NCBI GenBank assembly: GCA_030447685.1
Contig: JAUJOK010000010.1
Location: 9,244-73,243, forward strand
DNA: 64,000 nucleotides
Source: Armatimonadaceae bacterium
GTDB taxonomy: Bacteria > Armatimonadota > Armatimonadia > Armatimonadales > Armatimonadaceae
Direction: 5' to 3'
The position numbers and the translations under genes were made by a program. The notes under the pieces were generated by a model, which had not been told where the DNA came from, searched no databases, and was given only the letters and a program-made list of their open reading frames with translations. Shown here piece by piece: positions 27,225 to 36,072 of the stretch (its first letter is position 1; each line of letters starts with the position of its first letter).

Positions 27225-28082
27225 ATGACCCTGGCGCTCAATCTGCGCGTGCGGACGGAAACCTACGAAGGCAGCGGGGAATGGCGGGAGCGGACCTGCC
27301 GGAAAGAGATTCGCCCCGCTGAGGCGGCGATTCTTATCTGCGATATGTGGGATCGGCACTGGTGCCGGAGCGCGACGCGGCGCGGCGATGCTCTTGCCCA
27401 TAAAATGGCTTCCGTCATTGATGTCGCCCGTTCCCAGGGGGTTCAGATAATTCATGCTCCCTCGGAGTGCATGAAATTTTATCAGGAGACGCCGCAGCGC
27501 CAGCGGCTTCGAAACCTTCCGCGCGTGGACCCGCCGCCGACCCTCCTTTCTACCGCCGAGCCGCCTTTGCCGATTGATGATTCGGATGGCGGCTGTGACG
27601 ATACGCCGTCCTGCCCGGTCTTCAAAGCCTGGTCGCGGCAGCATCCTGCCATTGGAATCGCCGAACCGGACGCAATATCGGACGACGGTGAGGAGGTATA
27701 CAACCTGCTGCGCGCGCACGGGATCGGGTACCTGCTGATTATGGGGGTGCATACGAACATGTGCGTGCTCAAGCGCTCATTCGCCATCCGCGCGATGACG
27801 CGCCGGGGCATCTCATGCGTGCTTGTTCGCGACCTGACGGACTCACTGTACAACCCGAAGATGCCTCCCTTTGTCGGTCACGACGAAGGAACCGAACTGG
27901 TGGTGCAGCATATCGAGAAATATTGGTGCCCCTCCGTTCTCAGCGAAGACCTCGTACGGAAGCTCCTGGCGAGCCTGCGTGGCATCTTCGGAGCAACAAA
28001 GTCCTTGACAACGAGAAACGGCCCTGTTACTATGTGCGGTAATCCAAGTTGCGAGCAAGCGGTTGCGCAATTAGAAAAGTAG
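27225..28082 (+). CDS. Isochorismatase-like cysteine hydrolase
   Basis: 285 residues, AAGGAGG upstream of ATG. Nucleophile region MGVHTNMCV gives Cys180; Asp40 in ILICDMWDRHWC completes two of the three catalytic residues, with the Lys less clear. The family cleaves amide or ester bonds of small molecules such as nicotinamide, N-carbamoyl compounds or isochorismate. This member is longer than usual (about 200), with an insert at 95-150 rich in Pro/Asp and a C-terminal tail from ~265 that contains two Cys. The lacI gene starts 3 nt after its stop. Confidence 0.85.
   Translation: MTLALNLRVRTETYEGSGEWRERTCRKEIRPAEAAILICDMWDRHWCRSATRRGDALAHKMASVIDVARSQGVQIIHAPSECMKFYQETPQRQRLRNLPRVDPPPTLLSTAEPPLPIDDSDGGCDDTPSCPVFKAWSRQHPAIGIAEPDAISDDGEEVYNLLRAHGIGYLLIMGVHTNMCVLKRSFAIRAMTRRGISCVLVRDLTDSLYNPKMPPFVGHDEGTELVVQHIEKYWCPSVLSEDLVRKLLASLRGIFGATKSLTTRNGPVTMCGNPSCEQAVAQLEK
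28005..28033 (+). promoter_or_regulatory. Promoter for the LacI-family gene, inside the upstream gene
   Basis: TTGACA (28005-28010), 17-nt spacer, TACTAT (28028-28033). It lies in the last 80 nt of the isochorismatase-like coding region, about 52 nt before the lacI ATG, and would let the regulator be expressed apart from its neighbour. Confidence 0.68.
28055..28066 (+). promoter_or_regulatory. LacI-type operator candidate
   Basis: GCAAGCGGTTGC fits the GCAANCGNTTGC half-site layout with central CG typical of LacI-family operators. It sits 21 nt downstream of the -10 box at 28033 and 19 nt before the regulator's ATG, a place for roadblock autorepression. The overlapping TTGCGCAA (28063-28070) is a further short palindrome. 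Confidence 0.55.
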
Positions 28083-28085
28083 CTG

Positions 28086-29120
28086 ATGACCATCAAGGAG
28101 TTTGCTCGCGCCGTTGGCGTTTCGACGACGACTGTATCCCGCACCGTGAGCGGTCAGGGCCGTATCAGTCCGGCTACCCGTGAGATGGTTTTGCGGCGTA
28201 TGGATGAGTTGGGTTACACCCCCAATCTAAACGCCCAGCGTCTGGCCGCAGGCCGCGCATACACGGTGGCCCTGGCTTTCGGCGGAACCCAGGTCTTGTC
28301 AGACATGTTTCTGACGGAGTTGACACAGGGTATACAGAACGCCCTCCACGTACGCGGGTATGGGCTTCTGCTGAATGCGCCCGGAAACACGTTGCAGCGG
28401 TGGGTGAAGTCACAGGCAGTCGACGGCGTGATTGTGGTAGGCTGTGGCCCGCTGGGGATGAACCTGCTGGGCGATGAAGCTCAGGATGAGCGTATTGCGC
28501 GGGAAATAGCGGATATGAAAGCGCCCTGCGTCGTCATAGGACATGATCCGGTCACACGCATTGAGGGCGTCGGCTCGGTGGTAATCGATCTGCGCAGCGG
28601 CGCGCGGCAGGTGGCTCAGATGCTGATGATACAGGGGCATAGCTGCATCGGTTTTATCGGAAGCCATTTGCCCGACAGCGTTCTGTCCGGGTTCTGGGAC
28701 GAACTGACGGTGAACGGAATACGGCTTCGGGAGGAGCAGGTGATAATCGCCGGTCGCACCCCCGACGACGGCGCGCATGCGCTGCGGACGCTGCTGGCTC
28801 AGCCGGAACCGCCGACGGCGATCTTTGCGCGGACGGATGCGCTGGCGGTGGGAGCGCTGCGGGCCGCCCGCAAGCTGAATGTGCGCGTGCCGGAAGATTT
28901 GTCCGTTATCGGTCACGATGACGTTTCTTTTGCGGGCCTGACGGAGCCGCCGCTTACCACGGTGCGGGTAGACTGCGCTCAATTGGGGCGCGCGGCGACG
29001 GAAATGCTGTTCCATCTGCTGGATAAACCGGACGTACCCTTTTCACCGCAGGTAGTGCATACCGAATTGGTGGCGCGCGAAACCGTAGCGCCGATGCGCC
29101 ACAGCAAGTTTCCTGAATAA
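28086..29120 (+). CDS. LacI-family transcriptional regulator
   Basis: 344 residues. N-terminal helix-turn-helix MTIKEFARAVGVSTTTVSRT with hinge GYTPNLNAQRLAAGR (about 38-55), then a periplasmic-binding-protein-like effector domain (VALAFGG, VDGVIVVGCG, IGFIGSHLPDSV, IFARTDALAVGALRAARK, LSVIGHDDVSFAGLTEPPLTTV). Such repressors bind a sugar or sugar acid and control nearby catabolic genes. Targets are probably itself and parts of the 20-29 kb sugar island; the operator candidate at 28055 supports autoregulation. Confidence 0.93.
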   Translation: MTIKEFARAVGVSTTTVSRTVSGQGRISPATREMVLRRMDELGYTPNLNAQRLAAGRAYTVALAFGGTQVLSDMFLTELTQGIQNALHVRGYGLLLNAPGNTLQRWVKSQAVDGVIVVGCGPLGMNLLGDEAQDERIAREIADMKAPCVVIGHDPVTRIEGVGSVVIDLRSGARQVAQMLMIQGHSCIGFIGSHLPDSVLSGFWDELTVNGIRLREEQVIIAGRTPDDGAHALRTLLAQPEPPTAIFARTDALAVGALRAARKLNVRVPEDLSVIGHDDVSFAGLTEPPLTTVRVDCAQLGRAATEMLFHLLDKPDVPFSPQVVHTELVARETVAPMRHSKFPE

Positions 29121-29244
29121 CGAAGCAAGGAGGAATGGTTTCAGCACGTAACTACACGGAGCTTAAAAGTTCCGGCGTCTATATTTCTCAAGGCTTGTCC
29201 ATCTGCGTCAAGCCCCTGGAGACATCTCCGAACGGAGGGAAGTC

Positions 29245-30009
29245 ATGAATCGAACTGTAGTACCGAGCGCGCCTCGCACCCGCCGGGGCTTTACGAATGC
29301 ACGACGTGCATTCACGCTCATTGAGCTTCTCGTCGTCATCGCTATCATAGCGATACTTGCTGCTATCCTTTTCCCAGTCTTCGCCCAGGCCCGCGAAAAA
29401 GCCCGTGCGACCGCCTGCCTCAGCAATACTAAGCAGTTAGGCACGGCAGCCATGATGTATGTCCAGGATTACGACGAGATGTATCCGTGCAACTCCTGGG
29501 ACAACCCCTATACCGGCACGAAAGATAACGACATCGGCCAGGATACGCGTACCAAGGTGCAATGGCCGTGGCGGCTCATGCCGTATGTGAAGAACAAGCA
29601 AGTCTTCGCCTGCCCTTCGGACCCGAATCCCAAAAACTTCATGTCGGGCTACAGCAGAGGCGTAGACGATGAGTGGGGTATTCCCATGCCCATCAGTGTT
29701 GCTCACAACCAGGCCATCTTCGGTTATGGGGGTACGCAAGGCGCCGAAGACTGGGTGAAGCAGAATCCACCGCTGAGTTTGGCGGGTGTTCCTTCACCTG
29801 CCAGCACCTATCTGATCGCCGACTACGGTAGATCGTTCATGGAACCGGTGTGGATCAATAACCTGCGGGCTTCCAACTACACCCGTGTCTACCCCGGCGG
29901 GTCGCAGCAAAGTATCTTAAGATTCGGAGCGAGAGCGGATCGTGATAACGCGACTTGGAGACAGCGGTTTGCCCAAGATGGCGTAAAACGGCACCAGGGC
30001 CCAATATAA
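29245..30009 (+). CDS. Type IV pilin-like / DUF1559-type prepilin protein (frame lost near its end)
   Basis: Opens with a class III leader: [18 protein letters not shown], cleaved before Phe, Glu at +5, then a hydrophobic helix and [19 protein letters not shown], the motif common in Armatimonadota. The C-terminal globular part contains [20 protein letters not shown]. The family norm ends with GGAN...ADGHAK. Here the frame leaves at RHQGPI; adding one G near 30000 and one near 30014 restores GANIIM and ADGHAKQLRSL, with a stop then at 30091. So the product is probably about 280 residues and the printed stop is an artefact. GGAGGG precedes the ATG. Likely cell-surface or pseudopilin function. 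Confidence 0.82.
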   Translation: MNRTVVPSAPRTRRGFTNARRAFTLIELLVVIAIIAILAAILFPVFAQAREKARATACLSNTKQLGTAAMMYVQDYDEMYPCNSWDNPYTGTKDNDIGQDTRTKVQWPWRLMPYVKNKQVFACPSDPNPKNFMSGYSRGVDDEWGIPMPISVAHNQAIFGYGGTQGAEDWVKQNPPLSLAGVPSPASTYLIADYGRSFMEPVWINNLRASNYTRVYPGGSQQSILRFGARADRDNATWRQRFAQDGVKRHQGPI

Positions 30010-30129
30010 TCATGCCGACGGGCACGCCAAGCAACTTCGATCACTTCAGGGGTTGACTCTTATGATCTTAAGAAGGCTTCTGAAGGTTTAGTTTACAGGA
30101 ATATTAAAGGCAGCGTCACCGTCGCCATG

Positions 30130-30320
30130 AAGGAGTATCAATCCCAAAGTACTCATTGCGATTGCCGCAGTGACGGTGCTGATCGTCGTGATACTGGTAG
30201 TCCGGTCGATGACCGCGCCGCCGTCGCACCGGCGGCGGCATCCCCGGCGGTCGTGCACTGAATCCCTATGCCGACAGGATGCAGGGCAGCGGCGGCGGCC
30301 ACCTCCCGGTCCCCGATTAA
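30130..30320 (+). pseudogene. Small single-pass membrane protein following the pilin (start and frame uncertain)
   Basis: After AAGGAG (30130-30135) comes a frame reading PKVLIAIAAVTVLIVVILVV, a clear transmembrane helix, then RSMTAPP. The frame breaks once in the GC-rich stretch near 30220-30235, and the other frame continues ALNPYADRMQGSGGGHLPVP to a stop at 30318-30320. No ATG is in frame at the expected place (an ATC stands there), which suggests lost bases. About 60-65 residues in all. Position directly after the pilin suggests a pilin-associated role; I know no function for it. Confidence 0.5.
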
Positions 30321-30337
30321 ACCTCCAATAACGCAGG

Positions 30338-30365
30338 GTTGGGCAGAAGTTACACAGTGCCCAAC
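30338..30365 (+). terminator. Hairpin, possible terminator of the pilin transcript
   Basis: GTTGGGCA (30338-30345) and TGCCCAAC (30358-30365) form an 8-bp stem with a 12-nt loop, 18 nt after the small membrane protein stop. No clear T-run follows, so termination is uncertain. Confidence 0.4.
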
Positions 30366-30379
30366 TCTGCAATGTTGTG

Positions 30380-31620
30380 ATGGTCTTCTTTCTCTCTTTA
30401 TTATCGGCAGTAAGCAATACGCGTCCCGGACAAAACCAGGAAAATCCACCCCCGAGCCGGTACGCGATACCGTGCCTGCTTCCCATCGCTCCCGGCACCG
30501 CCGCCTTTTCCCCTGTTCATCATTGGGCTGGTGGCAAACCGGCGGCTCTGGCGCTGCACGCCAGCCGCTGGCTGCCAACCGGTTCTGCGGAACAAAAGCG
30601 TCGCCGAATTGGAAGCGATGGTCGGAGACTCGGAAGATGCGCTCGCGCGGTACCATCTGGCCAGGGTATTATCTCCAGCATCGCTTTACGGAAGCGGAAA
30701 GCCTATCAAGAAACGGCGCGGCTTGATCCTCGCTCTGCCCGCGTCCGCCTCTGGGTCTCGCGCTTTCCCTGTATGAACAGGGGCGCAAGAGGCGCGGGGA
30801 TGCTTTGCGGACGCTGCAACTGGATAGCCGCTTGGATATGCTGGGCAAGCTGCTGTGGCTGGAAGGAAAGTTGAGGAGGCCGCGCCCCATGTGCGCCGCG
30901 CGAGTGGACCCGCGCAGCTTTACGGTCTGGGTGTTTGCTATACCCATCTGCGTCGCCATAACGAAGCGATTCATGCGCGTCAGGCGGTGGCGCGGCGCAG
31001 CAAAATACCACACCGCGCTGGGCGAACTGCTGGTCTTTCGCGGGCATACGGACGAGGGACGGACGCATTATGAGCGCGCCTCCAGATCAATCCTGATTAC
31101 GGCCCCGCCTGCGCCCTGCTGGGAGTCTGTTCCTTCGCAAGATGTCGGGCATGGATTCGCTGGATCGTGCGGAAGCGCTGCTCACGCGGGCGACCCGGCT
31201 GGAAACGCTGCGGCCCGCCGATGCCTGGTTCGATCTGGGACGCCGAGCAATATTCGAAGGCGGTCAAAGCCCTGCTGGTCTCGATGCGCGCGCGTGATGA
31301 GCCTATTACGCCCTGGCGAATGCCTATCGGCGGATGGGCGATGCCGGAGCGGCGGCGGCGACTTTCCGCCGCTGCACGTTCGGATGCAGGAACTGGAAGC
31401 GCGCGTGTCCTACACCATCCAAATAGCGCCTCGGCGCATCAGGACCTGGCGCGCGTGTACCGTGATCTGGGTCTCCATGCCCAGGCAGCCCAGCACTACA
31501 CCGTCGCTATTCGTCTGGAACCGCCGACATCGCTATTGCGGAGGAAGGCAGACGCTTTCCAGACGCAGGCCGCTGTGCAAGAAGACGATAAAGAACCGGG
31601 AAGTTCTGCCGTCACCACGT
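30380..31620 (+). pseudogene. TPR-repeat protein, broken by many frameshifts
   Basis: No single frame covers it, but TPR-like pieces appear in turn in different frames: KSVAELEAMVGDSEDALARY, YLQHRFTEAESL, TARLDPRSARVRL, LTLQLDSRLDMLGKLLWLEG, LGVCYTHLRRHNEAIHA, GELLVFRGHTDEGRTHYERA, and DLARVYRDLGLHAQAAQHY. Each has the Ala/Gly/Tyr spacing of tetratricopeptide helices. An N-terminal hydrophobic segment (PLFIIGLVANRRLW frame) suggests a membrane anchor. TPR proteins scaffold complexes. Neighbouring CRTAC1/UnbV genes often carry TPR partners. Roughly one indel per 100-200 nt is needed. Confidence 0.6.
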
Positions 31621-31631
31621 TAAAGGGAAAG

Positions 31632-33080
31632 GTGCTTTCTGCCGCGCTGCTCGCTGTTTTCCTCGGTGCGCGCGAACAAACCGTCCGCCCCGTCCACGCC
31701 TTCTCCTTCCCCAGGGCGTGAGCTCAGGAAGCGGGCTGAACTTCCGCTGGGGGCACGGCGGTAAGTCACCGCTCACCCCTGGAAACGCTCGCATGGCTGC
31801 GCTTTTCTGGATTACGATCAGGACGGTCTGCTGGATATCCTTCTGGTGAAACCGCCGCTGCCGCTCTTTTCCGCAACACGGATGAAACGCTTTACCGAGG
31901 TGACCGCGCAGGTGGGACTGACCGGGAAGGCTCGGCGTCGCCGTCGGTGACTACGACAACGACAGCTTTCCTGATGTCTACGTCACCGGCTACGGAAAAT
32001 GCGCTCAATGGCCGTGCTTTACCGATGTTGGGCGCGCTTGGTCCCTATGACGTTGTGACGGCGGCGGCGTTCGCGGACATGGACGAAGACGGGAAGCTTG
32101 ACCTGTTTCGGTCTTCACCCCGAAATCCGTCCAATTTTGTTCTTATCAGGGGATTCGCGGGAACCGAGGGCCCGTCCCCGCGTTTATCGAACGCCTTTAC
32201 CGATGCTACCCGCGCCTGGGGATTCGATACGGCACACGGCAAGTGTTTGGGCGTCGCCGTGCGGGCGGCGGACGCGGGGCGCGGCATTGTCCTGTACGCC
32301 GCTAACGACGAGAGCCCGGCGACCTGTTCGTACGGCAGAACGGGGCACGGGTGCCAAGCGGAGCCTTCAACGGGATGGCAGGGCGGCATGGGCACGGACT
32401 AACGAGCCGCCTGGACCTGATCGTGGCGACATTCCAGACGGAAGCCAAAAGCCTGTACCGCAACGACGGCGCGGGCCTGCGGAGATGAGCGGGCTGATGG
32501 GTATTGCCGCGCCGACCATGCATTGTCCACAGATGGACAACGACGGCTGGCTGGACCTGCTGGTCACGAACGGCCATGTTCAGGACAACGTCCGGTTCAG
32601 CCGGCGCGCGCGCAGCTCTTTCACAACGAGCAGGGCGTCTTTTCGTGAAGGGCGAGGGCGGCGCGGCGTTCACCCGCTCGATTGTCGGGCGCGGCGCGGC
32701 GTTCGGTGGATGATGGGCGTGTCGATGTGGTGTCGCGCCTCTTCTTCTTCACAACGCGGCTCATCACTGGCTGGGTATCCGTCTGGTGGGCGTGCAAAGT
32801 AACCGGGACAGATGGGGGCGCGGGTGCAGTGACGGTGGGCGGAAAAGCGCGGACGCGGGATCGGCAGCTTGCCGGCGGCTATATGTCAGCGCATGATCCC
32901 CGCTTACATTTCGGGCTGGGCGAAGCCGCTGTTCGAGCTGGTTCGCTGGCCGAATGGCCGAACCGACAAAGGACGTTCCGGCGGATCGCTTTTCGCAGGG
33001 CAAGGGACTGACACAGCCTCCCCGGCTCAGCGGGAGGAGAACGCCACACCCCCGGCGGAGGCGCAGGCTGAGAAGACGCC
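31632..33080 (+). pseudogene. CRTAC1 / ASPIC-UnbV family protein with FG-GAP repeats, frameshifted
   Basis: A GTG at 31632 after AAAGGGAAAG starts LSAALLAVFLGA, a probable signal peptide. Pieces in alternating frames then give SGLNFRWGHGG, CAFLDYDQDGLLDILLV, VAVGDYDNDSFPDVYVTGYG, AAAFADMDEDGKLDLF, LDLIVATFQTEAKSLYRNDG and MDNDGWLDLLVTNGHVQDN: calcium-binding FG-GAP/VCBS beta-propeller repeats. The C-terminus shows HHWLGIRLVG, SAHDPRLHFGLGEA and VRWPNGRTD, the ASPIC/UnbV domain. Such secreted propellers are abundant in Planctomycetes and Armatimonadota; their role is little known, with glycan or protein binding suspected. The end point is approximate. Confidence 0.68.
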
Positions 33081-33095
33081 GCATGAATATCGAGC

Positions 33096-35059
33096 ATGCG
33101 CGACCCCTCGACACCGGTGCGCGCTTCCGCATTGTCCACAGATCGGGCAGTCAGGGTGCGTTCGGATGCGCGCGCGCGCAGCTCGTCGCGCTGTTGATCG
33201 GCATCGCTTTTCTCTCGGTTTTCGCGGATATGGTAAAGACGGTGCAGTTCGGCGTGCTCCAGCTTGCCCCACCGGCGGTCGTGGCGCTGTTCGCGCTGGT
33301 TCCTACGGGGACTGCGGCGTGAGCTTCTGGCCGCCTGGACATCCTGCTCAACGATGCTGCTGGTGGGCGTGACCAACGCGCGGCATTGTCGAAAGATAAT
33401 CCCCGCCGCTGGCCTACCTACTACGCCAACGACACCAACAATCTGAATGTTCATATCACGCGGCATCTGCCGTCCATGCCCTTCAGACCCACCGGCGCGA
33501 TGCCGTTTCCGGACACGATCAAGCGTTATCATGAGGGGCTAAGGCCCGGCGAGACGATTCCCTGGACGGTCTGGGTGGGGGCCGCTGCTGTGGTGGTTCG
33601 CGCTGATCGGCTGCGTTATCGTCGTGTTCGCATCGCTGGCTACCCTGCTGCGCCGCCGCTGGATGGACGAGGAGCGGCTGACCTTTCCCCTGACGCGCCT
33701 TCCGCTCGCGATCATCGGCGATGAGGTGGAACAGCAGCCGTTTCTGCGCAATAAGATGATGTGGCTCCGGTTTCGCCGCTGCCGTCGTGGTGTTCGGGGT
33801 GAATGGGCTGAATGGGAATTTCCCAACTTCCCCCGGTTCGTCCTCGATTTCGATGTCAGTCCGCTGCTCACCCAGCGCCCCTGGAGCGAGATCGACGGTG
33901 TCCGCCTGTGGCTGTCCCTGGCCGTGGTGGGGTTCGCCTATTTCCTGCCCACCGACCTGCTTTTTCGCTGTGGTTCTTTTTCTTCTGACACGCGCCCAGG
34001 ACCTGGTGGCGGTCGTGTTAGGCGGGCAGCCGGAGTCTATCGGGACGCACGATGCCCGCATCTGGACCGGCTATCAGGGCGCTGGGCGCGTATATCGTGC
34101 TCATTGCGGCGCAGCTTAAGATCGGCTGGCCGTACTACCGTCAGGTATGGCAGACCGCCTGGGGGCGGGCAAGCCGCTGCTGGATGACAGCCGCGAGTTG
34201 ATGAGCTACCGGGCCGCCTTTATCGGCCTGTTCTGCGGCTTCACCGGCATTGTGCTCTGGCTGAGCGTGGCGGGAATGAACCCCTATCTGGCGGCGGTTC
34301 AGATGGGTATCTACCTGTTCATCGTCGCCGTCATTATGACGCGGGCGGTGTCGGAAGCCGGGCTTTTAATGACGGAAACAAGCTTTCTTCCCAGCCACCT
34401 GATCCGGCTGGTAATGCCGCTGCCCTCGCTCGGAGCCGCCAATCTGTCCCTGATCGGAATGACCGATATCGTCTTTACCCGTGATCTGCGCGGCGTGTCC
34501 TGCTGTCCCCGCTGATGGACAGCCAGAAGATGGCCGGCGAGAGCGGCCTTCCCCCGCGCTCCCTGCTTGTGCCGCTGGGACTTGCGGTGGTCATTGCCTT
34601 CGGCGCTGCCAGCTTCTTTTTCCTGCGCTTCCACTACACGCTGGGCGGTGTCAATCTGTACACCTACCCGAACAACAATGCCGGAAACATGTTTGGTGTG
34701 GCGCGCTCCTTTATCACCGGCAACGCACGCCCGCCGGACGCTACCGCCTACGGCGGCCTCGCGACGGGGCTGGGGTGACAGGTCTGCTCGTCTGGACGCG
34801 CGGTGTTTTTCCGTGGTTTCCGCTGAACCCGCTCGCCTACGCTATCGCCCCGACCTGGTCTATGTATGTGTTCTGGTTCCCGGTCTTTATCGCCTGGATC
34901 ATCAAGAGCATTATCGCGCGTCTGGGCAGCATCCAGACGTTCCGAAAAGGCGCGCCGTTCATGCTGGGCATGATTCTGGGCGAATTCACCATGGCCGTCT
35001 TCTGGGCGGTCATGAGCATGCCATGGGGATGGAACGCACCGGGCTTTCCGTGGCCCTGA
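33096..35059 (+). pseudogene. DUF6785/DUF6784-type polytopic membrane protein, copy 1, frameshifted
   Basis: Assembled over frames it gives ~640 residues with many transmembrane helices: LVALLIGIAFLSVFADMVKT, RWMDEERLTFPLTRLPLAI (a hallmark cytosolic loop), VRLWLSLAVVGFAYFLPTDL, FIGLFCGFTGIVLWLSVAG, MGIYLFIVAVIMTRAVSEAG, and the end WSMYVFWFPVFIAWIIKSII, GAPFMLGMILGEF and WNAPGFPWP. This matches the DUF6785/DUF6784 family, suspected transporters with OPT-like helix organisation; no substrate is known. At least ten single-base corrections are needed. Homologous to copy 2 at 39249. The start codon is approximate (ATG 33083 or 33096). Confidence 0.68.
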
Positions 35060-35089
35060 GCCTCAAAGATACAAACTACAAGGAAGACT

Positions 35090-36062
35090 ATGCAAAGAAT
35101 AGACGCTCACTATCCATTTCCGGGGCGACCACCCGGACGCCGTCGCACTTCTGACGGAACTTGACCTGAAAATGCTCAACATCTGTGTCGCCGGGGACAA
35201 TGCCACCTGGCGCGCCCGGCAGGCCGAGCCGTACCGGCGTATGGCGCAGGAGAATCCGGAGCGGTTCGCCTGGTGCACCCTTCGATCTGCCCGAAGGTGA
35301 CACCTCGGATTATGCCGAGCGGGTGATCGCGGGGCTGGAGCAGGATTTTGCGGCGGGCGCTATTGCCTGCAAGGTGTGGAAGAACATCGGCATGGAGGTT
35401 CGCAGCGGACGGCGGCTTCCTGATGGTGGACGACCCGCTGTTCACGCCGATCTTCGAGTATCTGGCGCGGGTGGAAAAGCCGCTGCTGATGCATATCGGC
35501 GAGCCGCTGCCTGCTGGCAGCCGCTCGCGCCGGGCAAGCCCATTACGGTTACTACAGCAAAAAACCCGCAGTGGCACATGTGCGGGCGTACGGACGTGCC
35601 GGGGCACGCCGATCAGGTGGCCGCGCGGGACCGGGTGGTGGAAAAGCATCCCTCGCCTGCGGGTGATCGGCGCGCACCTGGGCAGTCTGAATACGGTGTG
35701 GCCGAAGTCGCCCGGCGTCTCGACCGCTACCCGGAACTTCGTCGTGGACACCTCCGCCCGCCTCGCCGATCTCGCCTTTCAGGACTCGCCCACCGTGCGC
35801 CAATTTATTCTCGACTATCCGGAGCGTATCCTGTTCGGCACCGATCTGGTCATCACTGCGTCGCAGGCCGCTATGACCGGTGCGGAGCGGGGAAAACGTG
35901 TACGAGCGGGTGCGCCGGGAGATGAACACGCATATCCGCTACTTCGAAAGCGGTGACATGGTTTCTGTCGGGGGCGGGGAGGTGGAAGGGCTGAACCTGC
36001 CCGCGCCGGTTCTGGAAAAGCTGTATGTCAGCAATGCCCGCGCCTGGTACCCCGGACTTTGA
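35090..36062 (+). pseudogene. Amidohydrolase 2-type TIM-barrel hydrolase, frameshifted
   Basis: ATG 35090 with AAGGAAG just upstream, 30 nt after the membrane protein stop. Pieces over several frames: QRIDAHYP (metal HxH-type start), ICVAGDNATWRARQAEPYRR, FAAGAIACKVWKNIGMEVRS, EYLARVEKPLLMHIGEPL, HADQVAARDRVVEKHPSLRV, IGAHLGSL, NFVVDTSARLADLA and YPERILFGTDLV, the closing Asp motif. This is amidohydrolase family PF04909 (decarboxylases, lactonases and hydrolases). The C-terminal piece LEKLYVSNARAWYPGL ends at TGA 36060-36062. About six indels are needed. Likely a hydrolase or decarboxylase of a small ring compound; substrate unknown. Confidence 0.7.
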
Positions 36063-36072
36063 CGCTGCTGCC

